Source: Ahaetulla prasina
Taxonomy: Eukaryota > Chordata > Lepidosauria > Squamata > Colubridae
Direction: 5' to 3'
DNA length: 64,000 nucleotides
Assembly (NCBI RefSeq): GCF_028640845.1
Contig: NC_080540.1
Coordinates: forward strand, 226,718,794-226,782,793
Shown here: positions 1-13,071 of the stretch, piece after piece
How positions within the stretch are numbered: position 1 is the first letter of the stretch
How the letters are laid out: each line of letters opens with the position of its first letter
Notes under the pieces: model-generated
Database searches by the model: none
The model's input: the letters and a program-made list of their open reading frames with translations, nothing else
What the model was told of the DNA's origin: nothing
Position numbers and translations under genes: made by a program

Positions 1-2040
1 AGTACTTGAGGTTGCATAGCACCAACATAAAATATCTTCACAAATGTCTCCAAACAGTCAAGCTGAAAATCTAAGCCAAAGTTTCATTTAACAGCCTGTC
101 AATTTTTTGATGTGAAGCTAATGAATGCAGTGGCAAACAAATCCATCAAACCTAACATCAAAACAACTGCACTTCATCCCACCAAAGGGGAAAAAATGAA
201 ATACAACCTGCAGGCCAGCACTTTGATCTAAACTACCCACACAACAAAGGTCTCTTAAGCAGCTACTGCTAGAGAATATGGATGAGTAATTATGAGCTTA
301 TATCTCACAAACAAGCTAATCATTTTTAGCTGCCATGATTTCAGATTGTAACACTGGCTCCTTTTGGGAACTAGTCAGTTTAATAGCAGGAGATAGGAGA
401 TAATCTGAGAATTTTGAGCTGTCCTAAAAGCTTATTATATTCTTTAACACAAATGTTATATATTTCCTCTTGTGATATATTAAAGTAAGGCAAGAGGTAG
501 TATATAAATTTGATATTTTAAATTAAATTTATCATTAATTATAGGCAAAATCTATTCAAGCCCTTCATCTGTGTTCATTATAGATGGTATAAATACATTT
601 AATTTTATGCCATTTTTAAAAAACTTTATTTTAATGGTTCAAATGATAAAAATGGAGGTGATGTACACGAGTTTCTTCATTATTTCCTTTGAAAAAGTTT
701 TGATTCACTTCACTCACCACTAGGGATTATTTTCACCAAAGTTTTGATTAATACAGATTTATGATAGAAAAATTACTTTACATTAAAAAAGAAATCAAGT
801 GTAATGATACCTCAATATCACAATATAAAACTAGTGGGTAACAGCATTATGCAACAATAACTGTAAAACCCTTAACTGCTATATTATAGTTATTGCTGTA
901 TGGTATTTTGAAAATAAAAAATAAAGTATTTTTCAACTATTCTTCCTATCCCCACCTCATGTCTTGCTATAATTTTTCATCATGGTGGAGATGGTGCTCC
1001 TAAAGCACATTAGTGAAGAATACTGGGTGTATACGGCAAAGATGTATATTCCCAACAGGGTCACTCACAGCAATAAGGTCATCCCAGCTCTCAACTAAAA
1101 CAAGCAAGTATATTGGGCAGGAACAATAGCAGAAGATGCTGGAAGCAGATGATCATTTTAGTGGCAAAAGAATTATTTTATAGTGCATGAGAGAAGGTAA
1201 TGATTAAGCTATTCCTTTATTTTACCAAAAACCTCCCCTGGCTACACAAGAGCAAATGATTAACAATTATACTACTGGATAATGGCTCCTCAAATTGAAT
1301 GATATTTAACATGCTTCCTAGAAATCCTAACATGCATTACTACTAACATTGATATTAACTTGATAATTTAACAGACTACTCAATTAACTGGAGGCTCTAT
1401 TAATGGAAATTTGTTAACTCCTTTTTAAAAAAGGAGTTTGAATTTTTTCTTGGTATTTGAATTTTTTAAAAATATCTTGGAAGAAAAATGTCTTTGTCCA
1501 CCATGTAAATATATTGAACTGTTTACTTCAGATTTATATTAACAGAAATGGATGCTAAAAATCCAGTAAGTTTATAAAGTTGGATGAAAAAATATTACTT
1601 CAAGACTGATACAGGTAATACAGATAATCCTCCCTCAATGCCTCCTTGCTTGGTGACCATTCAAAGTTATGGTCATGTGATTACCATTTACAACTCTCAC
1701 AGGCCACTTCCAACAAGCAGAATTAGTAAAAAATTTGGAACTGAAATTTCAAGTCATGGTCTTATGATGTCTCATTTAACACTCACAGTGATTCACTGAA
1801 CAAAAGCAGAAGTGATATTGGCATGTAATATTTTTCCCTTAGTGACCATGGCACTTAGCAACAGAGTTGACAATGCCAATGATGGTAAGTAAGGACTATA
1901 GTTAGTCTTCCACCTCACTTCCTAGTTCTTAATTCTACTGCTTTTTCATTTTCTTTCTGCCATTATTGCATAGCTCTTCCTACATTTGATCCATAGCCTA
2001 TAGGTTTTTTTCTTTACTTTTTCTTTATATCCCTCCACAT
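1..2040. other. KDM4C intron, unique AT-rich sequence
   Basis: I see no exon, RNA gene or recognisable transposable element here. Base composition is AT-rich with short poly-A and poly-T runs. The next KDM4C exon, which should start with the Cys-Thr-Cys zinc motif, was searched for on the minus strand and not found. A 71-codon frame at 1584-1799 has no recognisable similarity. Confidence 0.6.
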
Positions 2041-2049
2041 CTCTGTGTC

Positions 2050-2245
2050 ATCAGGCGGACTAAGGGAGTCATAAAATGGATTCCACTTGATAAAAAGCAT
2101 CCCCAAAAGAGACCTAAAACAAGATGGAGAGATGACATCAAGTATTACGGACCAAATTGGAAAAGAAAGTTCAAGACCATATGTTGGAAACATTCAAAAA
2201 CAGGCCATCCTGCAGTGGACAGACAATGGCTAGAATGATGATGAT
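2050..2245 (+). mobile_element. BovB/RTE LINE 3' end fragment
   Basis: Reading forward gives a run like KGVIKWIPLDKKHPQKRPKT followed by RWRDDIK and, after a few degenerate codons, DRQWLE and a stop, then a GATGATGATG tail. This is the typical end of the BovB/RTE reverse-transcriptase frame and its short 3' tail. Only about 200 bp remain, 5'-truncated and diverged. BovB is abundant in squamates. The same tail is shared by BovB-dependent SINEs, but the coding similarity favours the LINE. Confidence 0.75.
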
Positions 2246-2249
2246 GGTG

Positions 2250-4851
<2,602 letters not shown>

Positions 4852-5612
4852 CTAAAAAAGAAGACAAGGAAAATAAATGAGAATCCCTTGAATATGGCTG
4901 TAGATTCCTTGCTTTCCTAGATATTACCTCCCAGTTGTCTTTTTCTAGTCTCAGTATTTCTCCATGGACTATACAACAGATAGGTCAAGTGGGACATTTG
5001 ACATGAAGAACAGATAAAGATTCTCCTAACCCATATTTGATTTCAGCTGGCTGTGTGAACGTATTCCTGTAACATAACAATAATAGATAAATGATTTCCT
5101 TTTTTTTCCCCTGTCATGTTTGTTCAAGTGTCCACTCTAGCCTACCCTCCTGGGTCTCCCACCAAAATACTAATGGAGTAAAATTCCATTTAACTTTTAA
5201 AGATTACCCAAAGTCAAATATGTGCTACCAACTGTTAAGACATCAAGATAAAATATCTTCTGCATATTAGAAAACAGGAATTAAAACACATAATTTTATA
5301 TAGCCAGGTTGCTATCTCCAACAATTTCATAATCACCCAGTGCTAAAATAGATAACAAGAGGTCAAGGATCCATTGTGAAAACTAAATCAACAGGCAAGC
5401 TTCAATAAACGTTCTATCTATTATTTTCATATGCCACCAAATCACAGTGCTTAAAGAGAATTAATTACCACTTCTCCTGGGTTGGCAAAACAGCTAAAGC
5501 ATATTTAATCACAAACCAAGAGTTGCAAATTTTGAATCTATATATGGAAAAGATACATAGACTATGGAGAAATCATGACAAGGGTAGACTTCATTATGCT
5601 CCATGCCATAAT
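4852..5612. other. KDM4C intron, no recognised element
   Basis: AT-rich intron between exon 4714-4851 and the L1-type insertion. Nothing recognisable. Confidence 0.55.
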
Positions 5613-5626
5613 AATAGTCTTAAATA
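5613..5626. repeat. Target-site duplication, left copy, of the L1-type element
   Basis: AATAGTCTTAAATA occurs here and again at 8698-8711, directly after the A-rich tail. Matching 14-nt copies either side of a poly-A ended element are the mark of target-primed reverse transcription by an L1-type machinery. Confidence 0.85.
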
Positions 5627-5783
5627 GACTTCCGGGTGGCGCCACAGGCGTTGGAGACGGTCCGAAAGCCCCGTGATCTCATTAAAGTCATTCAGACAGC
5701 GCTCACCAGCTGTCTGACGGCTTGGAAACCTTTCCTCGGGAGAAGAGGGAAAGATGAGCTGCCAGGTGGAGGTAGAGCTCGCC

Positions 5784-5857
5784 GAGAACCCCAGAAAAAA
5801 TTCTAGGGGCAAAAAGGGTGAGAGCCCCAGAAAAAATTCTAGGGGCAAAAAGGGTGA
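5784..5857 (+). repeat. 36-bp tandem repeat, two copies, in the L1 5' region
   Basis: CCCCAGAAAAAATTCTAGGG and the following GCAAAAAGGGTGAGAG occur twice in a row with almost no difference. Short tandem units near the 5' end are common in L1 promoters of several vertebrates; any role here is inference. Confidence 0.8.
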
Positions 5858-6149
5858 GAGCTCCCTATTTACGCCTGGCGAAAGCTCCGGATTCGGGACC
5901 CTCTGCATTAATTTATTAATGCAGAACAAAACGCTGCAACCATCTCTGCTATCAAGATGAAGATCAATCTTAATTTACTCTAAGCAGACGGAGCAAAGGC
6001 AGGAGGACAGGCTGATGTAAGCACCAGACCTCAACTCGATCTTTGAACGGTACTTGAGAAGAAAGGAAATGGCGCCTCTGCTTAATAGGGCATGAAAACG
6101 AAAGTTGAGGAAGTCCTTGCTAGCATCGTTAGCACCCTTAACTCTGTTT

Positions 6150-6480
6150 AAACTTGTTGGATTTTATACTTATGTGAAGAAATGTTAAAGAGAAAAGTTG
6201 AAGGACTGCAGAATTGATTTACCCAATCCAGATAAGGAGTTTATGAACAGATTTGACTTTGTTGCAAAGTATAAAGTTAAAGTGAAACTTAAGGAAGCCT
6301 TTATTAACATTGTTGCGCTCTCAGTCCTCTTTAAATTTGCTGGATTTTACATTTACATGAAGAGATTTTAAAGTGAAAAGTGGAAGGATTATAGAATTGA
6401 TTTACCTAACCCAAATACAGAGTTTATGAAAAGATTTGAATTTATTGAGATGGCTATAAGGTATAAAATTAAAGTGAAAA
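6150..6480 (+). repeat. 182-bp degenerate tandem repeat in the L1 5' UTR
   Basis: The block starting TTGTTGGATTTTATA near 6155 recurs at 6337 as TTGCTGGATTTTACA. Further matching landmarks follow in the same order: GAATTGATTTACC, GAGTTTATGAA, AAAGTTAAAGTGAAA. The second copy ends at the ATG of ORF1. Divergence between copies is substantial, so the duplication is old compared with the insertion. Confidence 0.75.
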
Positions 6481-7577
6481 ATGGTTTCTAAGCAAACAAA
6501 GCTTGATGTTATTAAGCATGTTGGAATTTTGCCAATTCAAATGCAAAAGCTACAAGAAGATTTGAAGGAATTTTTGAAAGGTCTTTTAAAAGAAGCTCTA
6601 GACTTTCAAACATCTGTTATAAACCAAAAATTTATGGAGCTTGAAGAGGAAATATCTCAAATAAAAGATATTATCGAAATTAGGAATAAGGATATAAGGG
6701 AAGATGTGGTGGCAGTATTTCAAAGGTTGTTTGAATACACGGTTCAGCTGGATGGAAGAGTGGAAGAAATTAATCAAGCTAATGTGAATTTGGAAAATAA
6801 AATAGAGGAGGTCCAGACCAAGATGAACAGGGCAGATGAAGAGTTGGTTTTGCTGCAATATAGATTAATGGAGTTTGCCCTGAGAGTGAGAGGTCTCAAA
6901 GAAAATAAGCGCGAGAATCTAAAAGATATTTTTGCAGATTCTTTTGCACATATATTTGGAGAACAACCAGCAGAATTTGTAACTCAAATCGAAAAAATTA
7001 TCGTGTTAACTCCTGGGTTGCCAGACAGAGACAGTTACCAAGAGATGTTGTTATCTATTTTACAACTAGGAGGATTCGGAATGAAATTTTACAAGTATCT
7101 TATAAAAATAAAATTCAAATATCAGGACAAGAGATATTAGTGTTCAAAGAAATTCCTCCTAAAATGCTAAGATCTAGAAAGGAGTTTACTTTCTTGGTGG
7201 ATGAACTTAGAAATCGTCAGATGCAGTTTAAATGGGATGTTCCAGCTGGACTAACAATAAATTATAAAGGAAGAAAATATCGTCTTAACACAGTTTTTAA
7301 AGCAAGAGATTTTTATACTAATGTATTAAAGGCTGGAAGTTCACCACTGCTAGAAGCTAAGATGGGAAGTGAAGTAGAGACTGGAAAAAAGTGGGAGAAG
7401 GAAGTAAAGCACACACAACTTAAAGTTGGGATGGCAACTGCTGAAGAAGAAACACTGGAAAAAGTAGGGGATTTAAATGAGCAAAGATTGACTCGAATAG
7501 ATATTAAACGAAAAGAACAAAGAGTAAAAAAGCAGCAATATCAAGCGAAAAGAGTTTCCTTTTATGGGAAAGTGTAA
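6481..7577 (+). pseudogene. L1 ORF1p-like RNA-binding protein, frameshifted
   Basis: ORF1 proteins of L1 coat the element RNA as trimers. The first frame (6481-7140) begins with ATG, has a long charged heptad-rich coiled coil (about residues 15-130) and then an RRM-like region ending around GLPDRDSYQEM. Near 7065-7080 the frame shifts by one: the continuing sequence reads RNEILQVSYKNK and joins the second frame (7140-7577), which holds the C-terminal domain (FKEIPPKMLRSRKEFTFLVD, then YKGRKYRLNTVFKARDFY). That order (coiled coil, RRM, CTD) is diagnostic of L1 ORF1p. Beyond the CTD there is a basic tail. With the frame corrected the protein would be of normal ORF1p length. Confidence 0.85.
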
Positions 7578-8577
7578 ATCATAACTGAAATTTTTGAATA
7601 TATTTAAAAAGTATTGTGTATGTGTTTAAATCTTGAAGAAGAATTTGTAGTAATGTTATTTGATTATAAGTGGTGGACCTGTTTGAAAATAAGTTAAAAA
7701 TTGATTTTGGGAACATAAGGTGTTGATAAAAATAGAATAAGGAATGGAACTAGTTAAGTTTTATAAAACGTTTTGTAGATGGTATCTGGAATTTAAATGC
7801 AATGATATTTGATTATATATGGTGGATTTGTTAAAAATTAAGTTATTCTGGATAAAAACTGAGGGGTTATATAAGGTGTTGATAAAAATAGAATAAGAAA
7901 TGGAATTAGTTAAGGATTGTATGATAAAAGGGGATTAGGTTAAATGTTAAATTTATATAAGTTAAAAATTTAAGAGGAAAATTTTGTAAAATGTCTTAGA
8001 GATGGTATCTAGATTCTAAACACTGGCGTGTATGTATTTGAATTCATAATTTAAATATTGGAGATCTGATTGGGCTAATACTATTTATTATTATATATGG
8101 TGGATATATAAATTTGGTAGATTATACAAAATATTTAGAGAAGAAGATAACATTTAAGGGCCTAAATTGATTTTAAATTAAATATTAGTAGCTAGATTAC
8201 CGGCAGCGCAATATTGGAAGATGGAATATTTGCTTATCTTTGAAGACTGGACGCTAAAAGCAGTGAACTTACTGGAGATGGCAGAAATTTCAGCGTACCA
8301 GAAAGACTATTCACAAGAAAGATGCATATTGGAAAGGAGAAGATGGATCGACTATTTTTAAAACAAATATTGAATTAAGAACTATCAAATAGCCTATGAA
8401 TGAATAGAATGTACTGTATATTTTCTTTTTTCTCTTTTTTTTTTCCTTTTTCTTTACTATGGAGAAGGGGAGTTGAGGTTCTAGGGGATGGATGGGAATC
8501 TATGGATAGTTTGTGTATTCTAGCTTATGATTGTTAGATATTATATACCCTGTATATTGCTCTGGAAAGTCTGGGGT

Positions 8578-8656
8578 GGGGGGATTGGGTGAAGGGGAGG
8601 GGAGGGGAGGGGAGGGGGAGGGGGAAGGGGGAGGATTGGTGGGAGGAGGAGGGGGA
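8578..8656 (+). repeat. G-rich polypurine tract in the L1 3' UTR
   Basis: About 80 nt of nearly pure purine with many runs of three to five G (GGGGAGG units). It sits upstream of the AATAAA and poly-A tail. Similar G-rich, quadruplex-capable tracts occur in the 3' UTR of mammalian L1 elements. Confidence 0.8.
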
Positions 8657-8697
8657 TGTATGAGTAAAAAATTTTGTAAAACTTTTTAATAAAAAAA

Positions 8698-8711
8698 AAT
8701 AGTCTTAAATA
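8698..8711. repeat. Target-site duplication, right copy, of the L1-type element
   Basis: AATAGTCTTAAATA, the partner of 5613-5626. Its first A residues could also belong to the poly-A tail. Confidence 0.85.
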
Positions 8712-9029
8712 TACACTTTAGAAACAATACATTTTCTCCTTTGGCTTAAAACAATCATTTGTTCTTGCTAGAATTTCAAAAATAATTTAATGACAACACA
8801 ATGCTTGGAAACTAGCATGCAGAAAAATGGGAAACAGGAAAAACTAGAAAAAATCAACAGTTATGAGAGAGTTTTATGTATGAAAATGTGCACATGTTAT
8901 TCATAAGCATATATGTATCTGCATGTGAATCTTATCATGACTTCAAAACAGAAAATTTATACTTAGCAAAAAAAAGAAGAGGAAAAGAACAGACAATCCC
9001 ATCTTCCTGCTTACAGAACACTCAAACAA

Positions 9030-9445
9030 AACAGAATAGAATAGAATAGATTTTTTTATTGGCCAAATGTGATTGGACACACAAGGAATTTGTCTTGGTG
9101 CATATGCTACCAGTGTACATAAAAGAAAAGATATGTTCATCAAGAATAATAAGGTACACTTAATGATAATCACAGGGTACAAATAAGCAATCAGGAAACA
9201 GTATAAATATAAATCTTAAGGATATAAGCAACAAGGTTACAGTCATACGGTCATAAGTGGATGGAGATGGGTGGTGGGAATGATGAGAAGATTAATAGTA
9301 GTGCAGACTTAGTAAATACGTTGACAGTGTTGAGGGAATTATTTGTTTAGCAAAGTGATGGCGTTGGGAAAAAACTGTTCTTGTGTCTAGTTGTTCTAGT
9401 GCAGTGCTCTATAGCGTCGTTTTGAGGGTAGAAGTTGAAACATTT
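9030..9445 (-). mobile_element. LINE 3' end (CR1/L2-like), antisense
   Basis: Read on the minus strand the segment gives degenerate coding sequence (QLLPSKRRYRALH, then HKNSFFP), then a 3' untranslated region, and ends with CCAATAAAAAAATCTATTCT repeats. The pattern of a reverse-transcriptase C-terminus with RxxxxxNSFFP and a short ATTCT-type tail fits a non-LTR retrotransposon of the CR1/L2 group that is common in snakes. Exact family is uncertain. It is 5'-truncated. Confidence 0.65.
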
Positions 9446-10001
9446 CTAATTCAAACAGCAAAAGCTTGGCTGAGAAAGAAACCATTGATTCCTTTTCTAA
9501 AAGCAGTAAATGAGATCTAAGCATAACTACTAATACAGTACACTCCAGGGCTTAGAAACAACAGCAGAGAAGTTTCTTTCAAGCAAACTTTGAAAAAAAC
9601 ATAACACGTTTAAGAAAGCATCTCCTGCTGATCTAAATATTCAGGTAAAAATATTTAAAAAGTGGTCCCTTGGATATTTAGATCTTAAGCGTTTTTTTAA
9701 ATATAATTTTCAAGATAAAATGCAAGTCTTTATATTGTGACTGGAAAACAACTGACTAATAGTGCCAGTTTTCATTTGGGTCTGTTTTCTGAATTTTATA
9801 ATGGTGAGCAACCAACCTGCACATTTTGCACTTGATACATTTTAAGACAGCCTTATACAGAACACATGTAACGGAGGGAATATGAAAGGTAATTACTAAT
9901 TCCAGCTCAGGAATATAGTTGATCTACTTGGGATAGCCATACAAATGCGTTCCTTGCTACTATGCCATTAAGAAGCTGAGGTGAAGAAGCATCTACAGAC
10001 T
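9446..10001. other. KDM4C intron, no recognised element
   Basis: AT-rich unique sequence between the LINE tail and the MITE nest. Nothing recognised. Confidence 0.5.
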
Positions 10002-10494
10002 ACAAGTAGTCCTGGATTTACAACAGTTTGTTTAATGACCATTCAAAGTTACAACGGCATTGAAAAATGTGATTTATGACCATTTTTCACATTTACAATC
10101 TTTGCAGCATCCCCATGATTATGTGATCAAAATTCAGATGCTTGGCAATTGGTTCATATTAATGACTGCTGCTGTGTACAAAGGTCATGTGATCACCTTT
10201 TCCGACCTTCTGACAAACAAAGCAAATGGGGAAGCCAGATTCATTTAACAACTGAGTTACTAACAAGGGTGAAATGCTACCGGTTCGCTCTAGTTCGGGC
10301 AATAAAAACTACCTGTTTGGGCAAACCGGTAGTAAAAAAAAAAAAAAGGTACTGGTTCCAGCAAACTGGTAGTTAGCTACTGGTTCAGGCAAACCACCAG
10401 TTTAAAACGCTACCAGTTCGGAGAATCAGTAGTTAAAAAAAGCTACTGGTTCCTCTTCCTACTGGTATTTCCAACGATCAGCTGTGCAGCAGGG

Positions 10495-10725
10495 TTTAGC
10501 TTTGCTAGAAAGCAGGAAATTCTGCTTTCTAGCAAAGCTAAATCGTGTGTCACAGCTGATCCCCCCCCAGCTGTTCTACTTATCTTCCCAAGCCTCCTTT
10601 TGGTGTGTGCTGTGCATGCGCCCGTGCACAGCACGCACCAAAAGGAGGCTTGGAAAGGTAAGTAGAACTATGGGGGGGAATCAGCTATGCAGCAGTTTAG
10701 CTTTTCTAGAAAGCAGGAAATTGGC
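10495..10725. repeat. Cluster of foldback hairpins in the hAT-like element
   Basis: A perfect 21-bp inverted repeat (10495-10515 with 10522-10542, 6-nt loop GAAATT) is followed by a large one. There the arms 10588-10616 and 10625-10653 match at 28 of 29 positions, and the complementarity continues outwards at lower identity to about 10519 and 10725, giving arms of about 100 nt. The right flank of the hAT element (17897-18000) resembles the left arm of this structure. Confidence 0.85.
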
Positions 10726-10752
10726 GTTGGTTCTACCTGAACGCCCTTTCTC

Positions 10753-10857
10753 GGGGTCTGTGGAATTCTCCAGAAATGGGTTGTTACAGTCGGATCTGCC
10801 CAGTCATAGTTTTTCAGCCACACCGCCTGCTCTCCTCTCTCGGGCCCAGTTTCGGCG
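10753..10857. repeat. DIRS terminal inverted repeat, left
   Basis: TGTGGAATTCTCCAGAAATG, GTTGTTACAGTCGGATCTGC and CTGCTCTCCTCTCTCGGGCC follow one another here. The reverse complement of 17769-17886 holds the same blocks in the same order, with a few differences. This long imperfect inversion at the two ends defines the DIRS terminal repeats. Confidence 0.8.
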
Positions 10858-10931
10858 AAGACACATCTGGAAGAGAAACTCCACCAAAGTTAGAGAATGC
10901 TCAGCTCCAGTCCCATGAGCAGAAGGGCCGG

Positions 10932-11022
10932 ACTGGAGAATTCCACAGACCCCAAGAAAGGGTGTTCAGGTAGGACCAACGCCCATCCTCAGGTGTGGCT
11001 GTGGAATTCTCCAGAAATGGGA
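10932..11022. repeat. DIRS internal complementary region
   Basis: The first part (10932-10986) is the inverted copy of the left tip (10722-10775), including CAGACCCCAAGAAAGGGTGT. The second part (10991-11021) repeats the sequence of the right tip, GTGTGGCTGTGGAATTCTCC. In DIRS elements this region bridges the two ends during circle formation; having both pieces adjacent is the expected layout. Confidence 0.75.
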
Positions 11023-11042
11023 CATACCAAAGTTTGGCAGTA

Positions 11043-11897
11043 CTAAGGGTGGGAAGTTGCAGGGCCTGGAACACCCCTGGCCTGATGGACTTGTTGTAAG
11101 ACTCTCCTCCCAAAGGATGCCTCCACGGAAGCGAAGACATCCAATTTATAATGCCTAATGAAAGGCAAAGGAGTAGTCCAGGTAGCCACCCTGCAGATGT
11201 CCTTGAGGGAAACCCGCGTAGCCCAGGCCGCAGTGGTAGCAGCACTCCTGGGGGAGTGTGCCGTGATTTGCCTGGGAACAGGTAATGCTTCGGTCTGATA
11301 AGCCGTAGCAATACAAACCCTAATCCAGCAACCTATAGTCGGAGAAGACAACTTTGAATCCAGTGAATTAGGTTGAAAGGAAACAAGGAGAGCCTCAGAT
11401 TTCCTGGTGGGTGCAGTCCTATTAATATAGATTTTGAGGGCCCTCCTTACATCAAGGGTATGCCATCTGTGTTCCAAGATGTGTGATGGCCTTGGGCAAA
11501 AATTTGGCAGGATGACCTCCTTGGTCCTATGGAACCAAGAGTTGACCTTGGGAATAAAGGAAGGGTCAAGACTCAGGATCACCTTCTCCAGATGGAAAAT
11601 GCAGAGATCTGCTCTGACAGACAATGCTGCCATTTCAGAGATGCGCTTCGTTGACGTTACAGCTACCAGGAATGCCACTTTAAGTGTTAAATATCTGAGG
11701 CTGTTCGAAGGGCTCAACAGAGTACCTTGGGCAAGTCCCAGGTGGGCCCTGAGTACCTTGGGCAAGTCCCAGGTGGGATATTTATGGACAGGCGGGGGTT
11801 GCAAATTACTTGCGCCACATAAAAATCTACAGATGACTGAGTGGCATGTTAGGGGCTCCCCCATGGTGCCTGACAAAACTGTGGAGATGGCCACCAC
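11043..11897 (-). pseudogene. DIRS tyrosine recombinase
   Basis: The enzyme joins the circular DNA copy to the genome. The open stretch contains the family pattern: SSPTIGCWIRVCIATAYQTE, then AHSPRSAATTAAWATRVSL, which supplies the His-x-x-Arg catalytic pair, and FIRHYKLDVFA, which supplies the nucleophilic Tyr after a short spacer. KRISEMAALSVRADL near residue 85 carries the upstream Arg. A 31-bp direct duplication (11720-11777) changes the frame at the N-terminal side, so the first 60 codons are out of register. The catalytic core itself is uninterrupted. Confidence 0.85.
11720..11777. repeat. 31-bp tandem duplication in the recombinase frame
   Basis: GAGTACCTTGGGCAAGTCCC followed by AGGTGGG occurs twice, 31 bp apart. 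Because 31 is not a multiple of three, the same DNA is translated in two frames, TWDLPKVL and HLGLAQGT. Confidence 0.85.
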
Positions 11898-12396
11898 GTG
11901 TCATCGAATGGTGCTGGGAGCCAAACCTTGATCCAGGCTATCCTGTAGAAACTCAAGCACCTGTGGGATAAAAGCTGAGACAGGGTCAGCCTGGCATCTG
12001 GCACACCATCTAGAGAAGGAAGTCCAAGTTGAATTATAGATTCGAACTATGGGTTGCTGCCTGGCCACCTACAGATGACCTTTTCTGAGTAATTGTCCCT
12101 CCTCAGGAGGACCCCTTCAAGTGCCAGGGAGTCAGTTGGAGCCACTGAGGCTCTGGGTGTAACAGGACCACCTGGCTGAGGGATATCCTCTCTGAGGAAA
12201 TTCTCCAAGGTGGTGATGTGGAGAGACTGACAAGGTCCATGAACCAAGGTCAACGGGGCTAGTGAGGAGCTACCAGGATTAACTCTTCCTGCTCCGAGAT
12301 GACCTTCCAAATCATCCCTGGTATCAGGGGAAGCAGGGGGAAAGTGTAGAGGATCCTGGGGGGCCATGGGCACTGTAGAGCATTGGACCCCTCTTC

Positions 12397-12969
12397 TCAT
12401 TGTGTTGGGAACCTCATGAAATAACGAGGAAGTTGAGCATTGAGGCTTGATGAGAAAAGGTCCATGACCAGAGTCCCAAACCTGACAAATATGTCCAGAA
12501 AGATGTCTGGGTGGAGTTGCCATTCAGCACTGTCCACTGTAGTCCTGCTCAGGAAGTCTGCCTGAGCGTTCAGTGCAATGTGTTCCGCCTTGAGGGAGAG
12601 GATGTTCTTCTCTGCCCACCTCCCCAGGTGAAAGGATTCCTCCATTAGTCTCCTGGAGTGGGTACCACCTTGGCGGTTGACAAGCGCTTTCACCGCTACA
12701 TTGTCTGTTACTATTAAGACATGTTGTCCTTGCAGGGCCTGTTGGAAGTGGCAGAGAGCCAGGCGACTCGCCTTCAACTCTAACCAGTTGATGTTGTTGG
12801 TGAGGTCTTGTGATGACCAGCAACCCTGGGCCACCTCGCAGATGAGATGGGCTCCCCAGCCGAACATGCTGGCGTCTGATGTTAGAGTTAGTCTTTGGGG
12901 CTCCCTGAAGACGCTCCCTTTGTCTAATGCTATCAAGGACCACCAGTGGAAGGATCTTCTGACTGGCAA
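12397..12969 (-). pseudogene. DIRS RNase H domain
   Basis: RNase H removes RNA from the RNA-DNA hybrid after reverse transcription. The frame reads LTLTSDASMFGWGAHLICEV with the first catalytic Asp, then WLELKASRLAL with the Glu, VLIVTDNVAVKALVNRQGG with the second Asp, and HIALNAQADFLSR with the last His/Asp. This is a complete RNase H of DIRS/Ty3 type. It lies in the same reading frame as the reverse transcriptase upstream. Beyond it (12047-12396) a degenerate stretch corresponds to the linker usually found before the recombinase. Confidence 0.85.
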
Positions 12970-13071
12970 TGGAACTCTGACCTTGTTCAGTGTATGAGAA
13001 ATTAGTACTCTTTGGAATGGTAGCAGGAACCACTGAAGGTTCTGTGCGTGGAGTCTGGCCCAGGGGACTAT

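Larger units (their letters stand above)
5627..8697 (+). mobile_element. L1-type LINE lacking nearly all of ORF2 (half-L1-like)
   Basis: A 3.07 kb insertion bounded by a 14-nt target-site duplication. In order it has a GC-rich 5' end beginning GACTTCCGGGTGGCGCC, a 5' untranslated region with internal repeats, an ORF1 (6481-7577, one frameshift), about 1 kb of mostly non-coding sequence, a short stretch resembling the last residues of squamate L1 ORF2 (about 8230-8360, reading LLEMAEISAYQKD), a G-rich tract and a poly-A tail with AATAAA. The endonuclease and reverse-transcriptase domains are absent. Both ends are complete, so this is an internal deletion form rather than a 5' truncation. Mobilisation would have needed the enzyme of a full-length L1. 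Confidence 0.85.
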
